Source of the DNA: Desulfovibrio sp. TomC
GTDB lineage: Bacteria; Desulfobacterota; Desulfovibrionia; Desulfovibrionales; Desulfovibrionaceae
DNA: 64,000 bases
Assembly (NCBI RefSeq): GCF_000801335.2
Contig: NZ_JSEH01000009.1
Coordinates: 62,001-126,000, forward strand
Direction of reading: 5' to 3'
The notes below the pieces were generated by a model. It was not told the origin of the DNA. It did not search any database and was given only the letters and a program-made list of their open reading frames with translations. This document shows positions 9,330 to 18,182 of this stretch, piece by piece; within the stretch, counting starts at the first letter, position 1, and each line of letters opens with the position of its first letter. A program made the translations under genes and the position numbers.

Positions 9330-10508
9330 ATGCGTCGCCCCCTGTCCCTGGCGCTTGCCGCCGTCTTTGTCCTGGCCTGTGCCGCCCTGGGCCTGGCCGC
9401 CGACAAGCCGCTCACCTTCGGCCTGCTCCTAGTCGGTCCCTACAACGACAAAGGCTACAGCCAGGCCCAGTACGAGGGCGGCAAGTACGTGGAAGCGCAC
9501 CAGCCCGGCACAAAGATGCTCTATCTCGACAAGGTCAATCCGGCCGACCGGCCGGGCGTGACCATTCCCCAGCTGGTGGATGATCTGGTGGACAAGGGGG
9601 CAACGCTCATCCTGGCCGGCTCCGACGACATGAAAGACGGCATCCGCGAGGCGGCCGAGGCCCACCCCGACCTCACCTTCGTCCATCTTTCCGGCGACGA
9701 CGCCCTGACCGGCAAGGCCCCGAAAAATCTGGGCAACGTCTTTTCCAAGATGGAATATGCCAAGATGCTGGCCGGATTTTCCGCGGCCATGACCACCAAG
9801 ACCGGCAAGATCGGGTTCCTGGGACCGCTCATCAACGACGAGACCCGCCGGCTGGCCAACGCCGCCTACCTTGGCGCGCGCTACGCCTGGGAAACCGTGC
9901 GCGGCCAAAAGCCCGAGGCGCTCAATTTCAAGGTCAGCTGGATCGGCTTCTGGTTCAACATTCCCGGCGTCACCTCCGACCCCAACCAGGTGGCCGGCTC
10001 CTTTTTCGACCAGGGCTACGACGTGGTCATTTCCGGCATCGACACCCCCGAGGCGCTGACCGTGGCCGGGGCGCGCAAAAAGGCCGGGGCGGCCGTCTTT
10101 GCCCTGCCCTACGATTACAAGCTAGCCTGCGAGGCTGCGCCCGACGTCTGCCTGGGCGTGCCGTACTTCAACTGGGGACCGCCGCTTCTGTCCATCGTCA
10201 AGGATGTGGCCGCCGGCACCTACAAGCCCGGGTTTACGTGGCTGGCCCCGGATTTCGCCGCGCTTAACAACCCCGACAAAAGCCCCATCGGCTTCACCGA
10301 GGGCGCGGCCCTGTCGCCCGAGGCCAAAAAAGCCCTGGATCAGTTTATCGCCGACCTCGGCACGGGCAAGGTCAACCTCTACGCCGGACCGCTCCAGTAC
10401 CAGGACGGCACCACCTTTGTGCAGGCCGGTTCCGTGGCCACGGACAAGGACATCTGGTTTTGTCCGCAGCTCCTTCGCGGCATAGAGGGCGCCAGCGCCT
10501 CCAAGTAG
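9330..10508 (+). CDS. BMP-family (PnrA/Med-like) ABC transporter substrate-binding protein
   Basis: Periplasmic binding protein of 392 aa with a Sec signal peptide (MRRPLSLALAAVFVLACAAL) and the family opening FGLLLVGPYNDKGYSQAQYE, followed by the periplasmic binding fold. BMP/PnrA proteins bind purine nucleosides in characterised members, so nucleoside uptake is likely but unproven here. ATG 9330 is chosen because AAGGAG lies at 9315-9320, 9 nt upstream. It heads a four-gene operon with the ATPase and two permeases. Confidence 0.9.
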   Translation: MRRPLSLALAAVFVLACAALGLAADKPLTFGLLLVGPYNDKGYSQAQYEGGKYVEAHQPGTKMLYLDKVNPADRPGVTIPQLVDDLVDKGATLILAGSDDMKDGIREAAEAHPDLTFVHLSGDDALTGKAPKNLGNVFSKMEYAKMLAGFSAAMTTKTGKIGFLGPLINDETRRLANAAYLGARYAWETVRGQKPEALNFKVSWIGFWFNIPGVTSDPNQVAGSFFDQGYDVVISGIDTPEALTVAGARKKAGAAVFALPYDYKLACEAAPDVCLGVPYFNWGPPLLSIVKDVAAGTYKPGFTWLAPDFAALNNPDKSPIGFTEGAALSPEAKKALDQFIADLGTGKVNLYAGPLQYQDGTTFVQAGSVATDKDIWFCPQLLRGIEGASASK

Positions 10509-10530
10509 GGGGCGACCGGGAGTATCGCGC

Positions 10531-12015
10531 ATGGATGTCGTTTTATCGCATATCGTCAAGCGGTTCGGGCCGCTTACCGCCAATGACGACATCTCCGTGC
10601 GCTTTGCCCCGGGAACCATCCACGGGGTCCTGGGGGAGAACGGGGCCGGGAAATCGACGCTCATGCGGGTCGTGTGCGGCGTTCTGGCCCCGGACGGCGG
10701 CGAGATCACGGTCGGCGGCAGCGCCTACGCCCGCCTGACCCCGGAAGCGGCCGGGAGCCTGGGCATCGGGATGCTGTGCCAGGACCCGTTGGATTTCCCG
10801 CCGCTTGCGGTCTGGGAGAACTTTGCCCTGGGCGGCGGCCCGGTGCTCGCCCGGGGCGAGGCCAAGGCCCGGCTGGCCGCCGTGTGCGCGCGTATGGGTT
10901 TTGTGTTGCCGCCAGACGGGCCGGCGGCCCGTCTGAGCGTGGCCGAGCGCCAACAGTTGGAGCTGGCCCGGCTTTTTGACCGCGACGTGCGCCTTTTAAT
11001 TCTCGACGAACCCACCACCGGCATCTCGCCGGCCCAGAAAGAAGCGCTTTTTGCCGTCCTTCGGGCCTTTGTGGCCGACGGCGAGCGGGCGGTGGCCCTG
11101 GTCACCCACAAGCTCACCGAGGCCAGGGAGCTGTGCGACACCGTGTCGGTGCTGCGCCAGGGCCGGCTGGTCGGGAGTTTTGACGCCCCCCTTTCCACTC
11201 CGGCCATCCTGGCCTCCATGTTCGGATCGCAGGCTGCCTGCGTTGCCGCGCCCCCGTCGCCGCGACCCGACCCGGTCACGGCCGCCGCGGCCCTGGTGGT
11301 GGTCGAAGACGCCGTCATTGCCGACGAAAAAGTCGTTTTGGAGCCGTTGTCCGTGGCCATCCGGCCGGGTGAGATCGTGGGCGTGGCCGGCATTTCCGGC
11401 GGCGGCCAGGAAGTCTTTTTGCGCGGACTGGCCGGCATAGCCCCGGTGGTCGCCGGCCGTCTGGCCGTGGCCGGCCGGGAGCTGGCCGGCCGGCCGCTCA
11501 CCCGGTTTCTGGACGCCGCCGTCCACTATCTGCCGGCCTCGCGGATGGAAGAGGGCCTGTTCCCGGGACTGACCCTCCTGGACCATGTCCGGTTGGCCTT
11601 TCCCGAACGCCGGGATGCGGCCCGCGAGATTTTCGCCGAGCGCTGCGTGGGCCGGTTTCGCCTGACCAATGTGCCCGATTCCCGGGCGGCCCGGCTTTCC
11701 GGCGGCAACCAGCAGCGCCTGCTTCTGTCGCTCGTGCCCGACGACACCAGGCTTCTTTTGGCCGACAACCCCACCCGGGGCCTGGACGCCGCCTCCATCG
11801 CCCAGATCTGGGACCATTTCCGGGAACGGGCCGCAGCCGGCGCGGCCGTGGTCTTTTTTTCCGAAGATCTCGACGAGCTGCTTGACCACGCCGGCCGGGT
11901 GCTGGTTTTTTACAACCGCGCCCTGGCGGCGGATCTGCGCAGCGGAACCTACGACGCCGCCTGTGTGGGTGATCTCATGACCGGCCGGATGGCCGCCGGG
12001 GAGGTGCGCTCGTGA
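10531..12015 (+). CDS. ABC transporter ATP-binding protein, two fused ATPase domains
   Basis: A 494-aa double ATPase of the sugar/nucleoside importer type. Domain 1 has Walker A GENGAGKS and Walker B ILDEPTTG, but its signature is atypical (LSVAERQQLELAR). Domain 2 has a degenerate Walker A (AGISGGGQE), signature LSGGNQQRL and ADNPTRGLD in the Walker B region. One competent and one degenerate site is normal for this subfamily. It lies 22 bp after the binding protein and overlaps the next permease by 4 bp. Confidence 0.92.
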   Translation: MDVVLSHIVKRFGPLTANDDISVRFAPGTIHGVLGENGAGKSTLMRVVCGVLAPDGGEITVGGSAYARLTPEAAGSLGIGMLCQDPLDFPPLAVWENFALGGGPVLARGEAKARLAAVCARMGFVLPPDGPAARLSVAERQQLELARLFDRDVRLLILDEPTTGISPAQKEALFAVLRAFVADGERAVALVTHKLTEARELCDTVSVLRQGRLVGSFDAPLSTPAILASMFGSQAACVAAPPSPRPDPVTAAAALVVVEDAVIADEKVVLEPLSVAIRPGEIVGVAGISGGGQEVFLRGLAGIAPVVAGRLAVAGRELAGRPLTRFLDAAVHYLPASRMEEGLFPGLTLLDHVRLAFPERRDAAREIFAERCVGRFRLTNVPDSRAARLSGGNQQRLLLSLVPDDTRLLLADNPTRGLDAASIAQIWDHFRERAAAGAAVVFFSEDLDELLDHAGRVLVFYNRALAADLRSGTYDAACVGDLMTGRMAAGEVRS

Positions 12016-13064
12016 CCGGCCGCGCCTCGCCGTTTGTGCGGGCCGGGTTTTCCCTGGCCCTGGCCGTGGTCGTCACCCTGGCCATTGTGGCCGCCGCCGG
12101 CGCGCCGCCCTTTGAGACCCTGGCCGTCATGGCCGAGGGGGGCCTCGGGTCCGGCCAGGCCTGGCTGCGCACCCTGTCCGCCCTGGTCCCGCTGCTTTTG
12201 TGCGGCGCGGCCCTGTGCGTGACCTTTGCCGCCAACCTCTGGAATATCGGGGTGGAAGGGCAGATCACCATGGGTTCGGTTTTTTGCCTGTGGTTTCTGC
12301 GTGTGGCCGGGCTTTCCGGCCTGCTTCCCGCTCCCTTGGCCGTGGCCGGGTCGCTGGTCGCGGCCATGGTTGGCGGCCTTGTCTGGGCGCTGTTGTCCGG
12401 CGTGCTGCGCACCCATGGCCGGGTGCATGAGATTTTTTCCGGCCTGGGGCTCAATTTCGTGGCCATGGGCGTGTCCCTGTGGCTGATCCTGGGCTTTTGG
12501 AAACGGCCGGGCATGGCCTCGATGTCCGGCACCGAGCCTTTGCCGGCCGAGCTGTGGCTCCCGGCCCTTGGCGGGCGTCCCATGAGTTTGTGGGGGCTTA
12601 TTCTGGCTGTGGCCGCCTTTGGGCTGGTGGCCTTTGTGCTCAACCGGACCTTTTTCGGGCTGGCCTTGTCGGCTGTTCGCCAAAACGTGGTGGCGGCCGA
12701 GCGCCTGGGGCTTCGGCCCAAGCGCCGGATGCTGGCGGCCATGGCCCTTGGCGGGGCCCTGGCCGGTCTGGCCGGCGGCATCCTGGTGGCCGGCCTGTAT
12801 CACCGCCTTATCCCGTCCATTTCCGGCAATTACGGCTACACCGCCATCATGGCCGTGCTGCTGGCCTCGGGCAGCCTGCGCTTTTTGCCCCTGGCCTGCC
12901 TCTTTTTCGCTGTCCTGACCGTTGGTTCCATCCAGCTGCCCCTGGCCCTGTCGCTCGACTCCTCCCTGGCCGGCGTGGTGCAGGGGGTGCTGGTGCTCAC
13001 CCTGTTTGCCGCCAGACGGCTGTGGCCGGCCGGCAACACCGGCGCTAAGGGAGGTGGGGCATGA
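12012..13064 (+). CDS. ABC transporter permease (BMP/nucleoside importer), first subunit
   Basis: A 350-aa integral membrane permease of the BPD_transp_2 type, with about eight to ten hydrophobic segments and the family motif ANLWNIGVEGQITMG (about residues 74-88). The GTG start overlaps the stop of the ATPase gene and its own stop overlaps the next permease, so the three are translationally coupled. It forms the membrane channel with the 13061-14044 product. Confidence 0.92.
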   Translation: MTGRASPFVRAGFSLALAVVVTLAIVAAAGAPPFETLAVMAEGGLGSGQAWLRTLSALVPLLLCGAALCVTFAANLWNIGVEGQITMGSVFCLWFLRVAGLSGLLPAPLAVAGSLVAAMVGGLVWALLSGVLRTHGRVHEIFSGLGLNFVAMGVSLWLILGFWKRPGMASMSGTEPLPAELWLPALGGRPMSLWGLILAVAAFGLVAFVLNRTFFGLALSAVRQNVVAAERLGLRPKRRMLAAMALGGALAGLAGGILVAGLYHRLIPSISGNYGYTAIMAVLLASGSLRFLPLACLFFAVLTVGSIQLPLALSLDSSLAGVVQGVLVLTLFAARRLWPAGNTGAKGGGA

Positions 13065-14044
13065 GCTTGGAGTACCTGACCGCGCTGATTGCCGCCGTGC
13101 TCTTTGCCGCGGCCCCGCTCATTCTGGCCGCTCTTGGCGAAACCATTTCCGAGCGGGCCGGGGTCATCAACCTGTCCCTGGACGGCACGATCCTGTTTGC
13201 CGCCATGGCCGCTTTTGCCGCGGCCCGGATCACGGGCAACCCCTGGCTGGGACTGGCCGCCGGCGGGCTGGCCGGAGCGGGCATTGCCGCCATTCTCGGC
13301 GTCTTCGGGCTGCTCCTTGGCGCATCCGAACTGGCCGTCGGCTTTGTACTGACGCTTTTTTGCCGGGAGCTGGCCTATTTCATGGGCCATACCCAGGCCC
13401 GCCAGCCCGGACCCGATCTCGGGGCCTTGCAGCTGCCGGGCCTGTCCGACATCCCGCTGATCGGGCCGGCGCTTTTTCGCCAAAGTCCGGTGGTCCTTAT
13501 AAGCCTCGCGGCCGTGGGGCTGGTCTGGTTTTTTCTCATGCGCACGCGCCCGGGCTTGGTGGTGCGGGCGGTCGGCGAATCCCCCTTGGCCGCCGGCACC
13601 CGGGGCATTGCCGTCAAGCGGGTGCAGTTCCTGGCCTGTCTGGCCGGCGGGGCGCTTGGGGGACTGGCCGGCGGCCTCTATTCCCTGTCGGTCAAACCCG
13701 GCTGGGGCCATCCCCAGGGGTGTGAAGGGGCCGGCTGGATCGCCCTGGCCATCGTCATCTTCGGCGGCTGGAAGCCGGTGCGGGTGGCCCTTGGGGCGCT
13801 CTTTTTCGCCTCCATCCAGGTGGCCGGCATTGCCCTCCAGGACGTGCTGCCCGGGCTTTCAGGCACGCTTTTTCAGATCGCCCCCTTCCCGGTCATGATC
13901 CTGACCCTGCTCGTGGTCAATCTGCGCCGCTCGGCCGCCTTTCGCGAGGCAGCCCGGCGGGTGCCGCTGCTTGGGCGGCTTGTGCCGCGCACGGCCGGCG
14001 GCGCGCCCGGGGCCATTGTCGGGGCCCTGGACAAAGGCTTTTAA
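13061..14044 (+). CDS. ABC transporter permease (BMP/nucleoside importer), second subunit
   Basis: A 327-aa membrane permease paired with the preceding gene. It has the matching family motif near the N-terminus (GETISERAGVINLSLDGT, about residues 23-40) and repeated Gly/Ala/Leu-rich membrane segments, with the coupling-helix region GESPLAAGTRGI. Its start overlaps the previous stop by 4 bp. It is the last gene of the importer operon; the next gene begins 101 bp later. Confidence 0.92.
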   Translation: MSLEYLTALIAAVLFAAAPLILAALGETISERAGVINLSLDGTILFAAMAAFAAARITGNPWLGLAAGGLAGAGIAAILGVFGLLLGASELAVGFVLTLFCRELAYFMGHTQARQPGPDLGALQLPGLSDIPLIGPALFRQSPVVLISLAAVGLVWFFLMRTRPGLVVRAVGESPLAAGTRGIAVKRVQFLACLAGGALGGLAGGLYSLSVKPGWGHPQGCEGAGWIALAIVIFGGWKPVRVALGALFFASIQVAGIALQDVLPGLSGTLFQIAPFPVMILTLLVVNLRRSAAFREAARRVPLLGRLVPRTAGGAPGAIVGALDKGF

Positions 14045-14145
14045 ACCGCGCCCAAGGCGGATTTGCCGGCCCTGCGGTTGCAAGCCTCGGCCATTTACGA
14101 TAACGCAACGCCAAGTCGCCATGAAAGCGGCATAATCTTCGCCCA

Positions 14146-16056
14146 ATGGATGCAACTGCCATGAGAAAACGCCCGCTGACTCCGGAGACGTACTACCGGC
14201 TGCCCTGGAATCTGGCCGACAACGCCATTACCTGGCTTGAACCGACCACCAAATGCAATCTCTATTGCGAAGGGTGCTACCGCGAGAACGATCCCTTCGG
14301 CCACAAGCCGCTCTCCGAGGTCATCGCCGATCTGGAGCGGGTCAAAAAGATGCGTCGCACCGACGGTATTTCCATTGCCGGCGGCGAACCGCTCATTTAC
14401 CCCGACATCGTGCCGCTGGTGCGCTATGTCGCGGCCCAGGGCTGGAAGCCCATCATCAATTCCAACGGACAGGCGCTCACCCCCGAATTGGTGCGCGAGC
14501 TGGCCGCCGCCGGCCTTGTCGGCTTCACCATGCACGTGGATTCGCATCAGGTCCGGCCGGGGTGGAAGGGGGCTAGCGAGAAAGACCTGTGCGCGCTTCG
14601 CCTGAAACTGGCCGAGATGATCCGCGAACACGGCGAAGGCAAGGTGTCGTGCTCCTTTAACGCCACCATCTACCGCGATACCGTATCCGAAATTCCCATG
14701 CTCACCCGCTGGGCCCATGAGCATATCGATATTGTCCAGACGATGGTCTACATCCTGTTCCGCTCGGCCAGAAAACGCAGCAACTTCGACGTGTTCGCCA
14801 ATGGCCGTCCGGTTGACGTGGGCAATCTGGTCTACCAGCTCGACCATCAGGAAACCCACGAAGACCTGGACTCCCAGGAAATCGCCGACGCCATCCGGCT
14901 GGCCTATCCCGAGCACGAGCCCTGCGCCTACTTAAACGGCACCGAGGACTCCCGGTCCATGAAGTGGCTGCTCACCCTGCGCGCCGGCACCAAGGACGAG
15001 ATCATAGGCTACCTCGACGACAAGTTCGCCGAGTGGATGCAGATTTTCCACCACCTCTTTTTCGGCACGTATCTGGCCTATACCCGTCCGTGCTGGACGG
15101 CCTGGCTGCAAAAGCTCATTTTCCTTGCGCCCTTCAACAAGAGCCTGGGCAAGATCTTCGGCAAGCTGCTCCTGCGGCCCAAGATGTGGACCCAGCCGGT
15201 GCACATCCAGTCGATCATGGTCATCCAGCCTTGCGATCTTTTTGACGACGGCCGCCAGAACATGTGCGACGGCTGTCCGGACGCCATTTTCTACAAGGAC
15301 AAGCTGGTCTGGAGCTGTCGGGTGGACGAACTGGAGAAGTTCGGCGCGTTTATCCAGTGCGCCCCGCGCGGCTGCTGCGGCGGCGGCTCCTGCGCCCCCC
15401 AGCCGGCCCCGGCCGCGGCCCCCGCGCCTGAACCGGCTCCCGAGCCGGTGAAAGCGCCCGAGCCGGCCGTTGCCCCGGAACCGACCCCCGAGCCGACGCC
15501 GGAACCCACGCCCGAACCGGTGCAAGCGCCCGAGCCGACACCGGCCCCTGCGCCGGCCCCGGAACCGGCTCCTGCGCCGACCCCCGCGCCTGAGCCGGTG
15601 AAAGAACCGGCCCCGACGCCGCAGCCCGAGCCGGTCAAAGCGCCGGAACCGGCCCCGGAACCCGCGCCAGCTCCCGAGCCTGCGCCGGCCCCTGCGCCGC
15701 CGTCGGAACCCGCGCCTGAGCCGGTGAAAAAGCCCGAGCCGGTGCCTGCGACCCGCATGAATACCGTCCCGGCCACCAAGGGCATGACCGAACCGGCGAT
15801 CAAGGTGGAGACGCCGCCGGCCGTGGTTGCCTCCAAGTCGGCTGCGGCCCCGCAGCCAGCGCCTGAACCGGAGAAGAAACCCGCGTCGCAGCCGGCCACG
15901 GCTCCCGAGCCGGCCCCGAAGGCCGCGCCGCAGCCGGCCAAGGACGCTGCGCCGGCTCCGGCCAAGGCCGCCAAGCCCGCCGCCGACAAGCCGGCCAAGG
16001 CTGCTCCGGCCAAGAAATCCGGCAAAACCGCCAAGAAAAAATCCAAGGCTCGCTAG
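14146..16056 (+). CDS. Radical SAM protein with long Pro/Ala/Glu-rich tail and Lys-rich C-terminus
   Basis: A 636-aa protein in three parts. Residues 1-400 are a radical SAM enzyme: the 4Fe-4S motif CNLYCEGCY (about residue 36) and SAM-contact GGEPLIYPDI are clear. Two cysteine clusters follow: CDGCPD (about 380) and CAPRGCCGGGSC (about 403-414), possibly holding another metal centre. Residues 418-560 are PEPAPEPVK-type low-complexity repeats, and the last 40 residues are Ala/Lys-rich and strongly basic. The tail looks like a disordered linker to a polyanion- or membrane-binding end. The substrate is unknown; a glycan or lipid role is inferred from the flippase gene downstream. ATG 14161 is an alternative start. 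Confidence 0.85.
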   Translation: MDATAMRKRPLTPETYYRLPWNLADNAITWLEPTTKCNLYCEGCYRENDPFGHKPLSEVIADLERVKKMRRTDGISIAGGEPLIYPDIVPLVRYVAAQGWKPIINSNGQALTPELVRELAAAGLVGFTMHVDSHQVRPGWKGASEKDLCALRLKLAEMIREHGEGKVSCSFNATIYRDTVSEIPMLTRWAHEHIDIVQTMVYILFRSARKRSNFDVFANGRPVDVGNLVYQLDHQETHEDLDSQEIADAIRLAYPEHEPCAYLNGTEDSRSMKWLLTLRAGTKDEIIGYLDDKFAEWMQIFHHLFFGTYLAYTRPCWTAWLQKLIFLAPFNKSLGKIFGKLLLRPKMWTQPVHIQSIMVIQPCDLFDDGRQNMCDGCPDAIFYKDKLVWSCRVDELEKFGAFIQCAPRGCCGGGSCAPQPAPAAAPAPEPAPEPVKAPEPAVAPEPTPEPTPEPTPEPVQAPEPTPAPAPAPEPAPAPTPAPEPVKEPAPTPQPEPVKAPEPAPEPAPAPEPAPAPAPPSEPAPEPVKKPEPVPATRMNTVPATKGMTEPAIKVETPPAVVASKSAAAPQPAPEPEKKPASQPATAPEPAPKAAPQPAKDAAPAPAKAAKPAADKPAKAAPAKKSGKTAKKKSKAR

Positions 16057-16073
16057 CCGTATCGCTTGAGCAT

Positions 16074-16104
16074 CCCTTCCGGCCGCCCTGCGCGGCCGGA
16101 AGGG
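16074..16104 (+). promoter_or_regulatory. Perfect 13-bp stem covering the ribosome-binding site of the flippase gene
   Basis: The 58-bp gap between the radical SAM and flippase genes contains the inverted repeat CCCTTCCGGCCGC / GCGGCCGGAAGGG with a 5-nt loop. The right arm includes the purine run (GGAAGGG) that serves as ribosome-binding site for ATG 16115. The stem could limit translation of the flippase or act as a partial terminator; no U-tract follows. Confidence 0.5.
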
Positions 16105-16114
16105 GGAAAACCCA

Positions 16115-17578
16115 ATGCCCCAAAAACCGTCCCCCGCGCCGACTGTCGTACCCAAGCCGTCCTACGGCATCTTCTCAAAATTTGTGCAACTTGCCGGCGC
16201 CCAGTGGATTCACGACGCCCTGCATACCTTTTTCCTGATCTATCTGGCCCGGCTCTCCACCAGCGACTACGGCGAATTCATGGTGGCCTTCGGTCTGGCC
16301 TCCATCATCCTGTTTCTCGGCGAATTCGGCCTCAACCAGCCGCTGGTCGCTTCCCTTTGCAAGAAATACAGCCACAAGGGCGACATCCTGGCCCAGTACA
16401 CCCTGCTGAAAGGCGTGCTGCTGGTGGCGGGCTGGGTGGGCGTGGTCATTTTCGTCTATTGGCAGGGCTATACGCCGGGCCTTAAAAACCTCGTCATGGT
16501 CATCTCGGCCGGCGTTGGGCTGGAAGCCATTGCCAGTTCCTTTTTCGTGGCCATCCGGGTGGAAGGCCGCCAAGACCTCGAAGGCCGCATCCGGGTCGTG
16601 GCCGGCGTTCTGGGCTACGGCTACGCCATTTCGCTCCTTGCCCTGGGGGCTGCGCCGCATTGGATTGCCCTTTTCAAACTGATTGAAAACGTGGTCAATC
16701 TCTTCGGCGGCGTGTGGATGGCCCTGCGCACCACCGCCTTTACCGGCTTGTCGCTCAAGCGCAAGTCGCTGGCCCGGACCTGGGCCACGGCCAAAAACGG
16801 CACGGTGTTCGTGCTCATGGCCCTGGCCGCCATCCTGTACAACAAGGCCAACCTCTATTTCCTGCAAAACCAGGGCGGCCCGATCAAGGTCGCCCAGTAC
16901 AGCGTCACCTGGGAGCTGGTGGACGGCATTTCCATCCTGGTGTCCAACCTGCTTTTGCGCAGCATCCTCTATCCGCTGTTCGTGCGCTTGTGGAAAAGCA
17001 ACAAGTCGGAATTCACCCGACTGGCCAACAATTCGGTGCGTTGGCTCATTGGCGCGTCGATCCCCATCATGTTTGTGCTGTTCGTCGAGTCCGACCGCCT
17101 GATCGGGCTGATTTACGGCGGGGCCTATTACGACGCCATGTGGATGCAGAAATGGCTGGTCGGCACGATTATCTGCGGCTTTGTCCACAACCTGGCCGCC
17201 TATCTCATGATGAGCCAGGGCAAGCAGCGCCTGCTCCTTTTCGTCTACATCGGCGGGTTGCTCCTCAACCTGACCCTGTGCACCACGCTCATCCCCATGG
17301 ACCCGCTCCTTGGCACCTGTCTGGCCATGCTCATCACCAAGGCGGCCGTGGCCGTGACCACCACCGCCTACTGTCAGGCGACCATGCGCATCATCGACGT
17401 CAAATCCATGTGGCGCATCGCTGCGGCCTGCGCGGCCGGGGCGGTGCTGTATCTGGCCACCTACCGCTTCGGCATCCGCGAAATTCCCGAGGTCTTGGCC
17501 TTGACGCCGTTTTTCTTCCTGGTGCGCCGGTGGCAGCGGGAACTCAAGGCCCAGAAGGCGCAGGCCGGCATCGCCTGA
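16115..17578 (+). CDS. Polysaccharide/oligosaccharide flippase-like membrane protein
   Basis: A 487-aa protein with about 12-14 hydrophobic segments and the general layout of the Wzx/MOP flippase superfamily: N-terminal YLARLSTSDYGEFMVAFGL and a central stretch ILYNKANLYFLQNQGG. Such proteins move lipid-linked sugars across the inner membrane. Its neighbours (glycosyltransferases and radical SAM proteins) support a glycan-export role. The exact substrate cannot be read from sequence. Confidence 0.82.
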   Translation: MPQKPSPAPTVVPKPSYGIFSKFVQLAGAQWIHDALHTFFLIYLARLSTSDYGEFMVAFGLASIILFLGEFGLNQPLVASLCKKYSHKGDILAQYTLLKGVLLVAGWVGVVIFVYWQGYTPGLKNLVMVISAGVGLEAIASSFFVAIRVEGRQDLEGRIRVVAGVLGYGYAISLLALGAAPHWIALFKLIENVVNLFGGVWMALRTTAFTGLSLKRKSLARTWATAKNGTVFVLMALAAILYNKANLYFLQNQGGPIKVAQYSVTWELVDGISILVSNLLLRSILYPLFVRLWKSNKSEFTRLANNSVRWLIGASIPIMFVLFVESDRLIGLIYGGAYYDAMWMQKWLVGTIICGFVHNLAAYLMMSQGKQRLLLFVYIGGLLLNLTLCTTLIPMDPLLGTCLAMLITKAAVAVTTTAYCQATMRIIDVKSMWRIAAACAAGAVLYLATYRFGIREIPEVLALTPFFFLVRRWQRELKAQKAQAGIA

Positions 17579-17646
17579 TTTTGCGGTTTTCCTGTCCCCG
17601 ATCCTTCCCTTGTGCTAACAGCCCTGGGAAGCGAGGACCCAAAGCC

Positions 17647-18102
17647 ATGAATACCATGTTGCGTCATCTTGTCGTGTCGCTTTGTCTTGTCGGCTTGTTG
17701 CCGGCAACATCCGTACTGGCCAAGAAGGACCAGAGCCCGACGGGGCAGGGGGGGCAGCCGGGCCAATACGGCGGGGTGCAACAGAATCAGGGCCAAGGCC
17801 CAATGAACCAGGGCCAGTCGAACCAGAGCCGGATGATGCCTCAGGGCCAGCAGAATCAGAGCCAGCAGAATCAGAGCCAGTCCAACCAGGGCCAGTCCAA
17901 CCAGGGCCAGTCGAACCAGGGCCAGATGATGCCTCAGGGCCAGCAGGGCCAGGGGCAGCAGAACCAGCTGGGGCAAAGCCAGCAGCATGAACAGGGCCAG
18001 CAGGACCAGGACCAGCAAAAGTCCAAGAAGAAGTCCAAGAAGCACAAGAAGCACGGTCCGCCCGACCATGCGCCGGCCTGGGGCTATCGCAACCAGCAAT
18101 AA
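17647..18102 (+). CDS. Secreted Gln/Asn-rich repeat protein
   Basis: I recognise no family. The 151-aa product has a Sec signal peptide (about residues 1-25, cut after SVLA), then about 95 residues made almost entirely of Q, N, G, S and M in units such as SNQGQ, QNQSQ and MMPQGQQ. A Lys-rich stretch (KSKKKSKKHKKHG) and a short end PPDHAPAWGYRNQQ follow. The composition resembles self-associating, amyloid-like or matrix proteins. It is followed at once by a strong terminator, so it ends the transcript. Confidence 0.75.
   Translation: MNTMLRHLVVSLCLVGLLPATSVLAKKDQSPTGQGGQPGQYGGVQQNQGQGPMNQGQSNQSRMMPQGQQNQSQQNQSQSNQGQSNQGQSNQGQMMPQGQQGQGQQNQLGQSQQHEQGQQDQDQQKSKKKSKKHKKHGPPDHAPAWGYRNQQ
17781..17960 (+). 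repeat. Internal DNA repeats encoding the Gln-rich region
   Basis: A 37-nt block (17817-17853) recurs at 17910-17946 with two differences (offset 93 bp). Between them 15-bp units encoding SNQGQ are repeated three times in tandem. Lengths are multiples of three, so copy-number change would alter protein length without frameshift. Confidence 0.7.
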
Positions 18103-18118
18103 TACGTGCGCCTGACGC

Positions 18119-18160
18119 AAAACGGCCGCCGCTCCCATTGGGAACGGCGGCCGTTTTTTT
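18119..18160. terminator. Strong bidirectional rho-independent terminator
   Basis: A long G/C stem (ACGGCCGCCG / CGGCGGCCGT, extended by CTCCC / GGGA around an ATT loop) is flanked by A-runs on the left and seven T's on the right. It lies between the convergent genes ending at 18102 (plus) and 18183 (minus), and can serve both. Confidence 0.9.
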
Positions 18161-18182
18161 CGCTTGTGCCTGCGCCCTGAAA

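Noticed and set aside
14932-16155. A 407-codon Arg/Gly-rich frame on the minus strand
   Set aside because: It mirrors the Pro/Ala/Glu repeat tail of the radical SAM gene; its RRGRFRRR-type composition is the antisense of the repeats, not a real RNA-binding protein.
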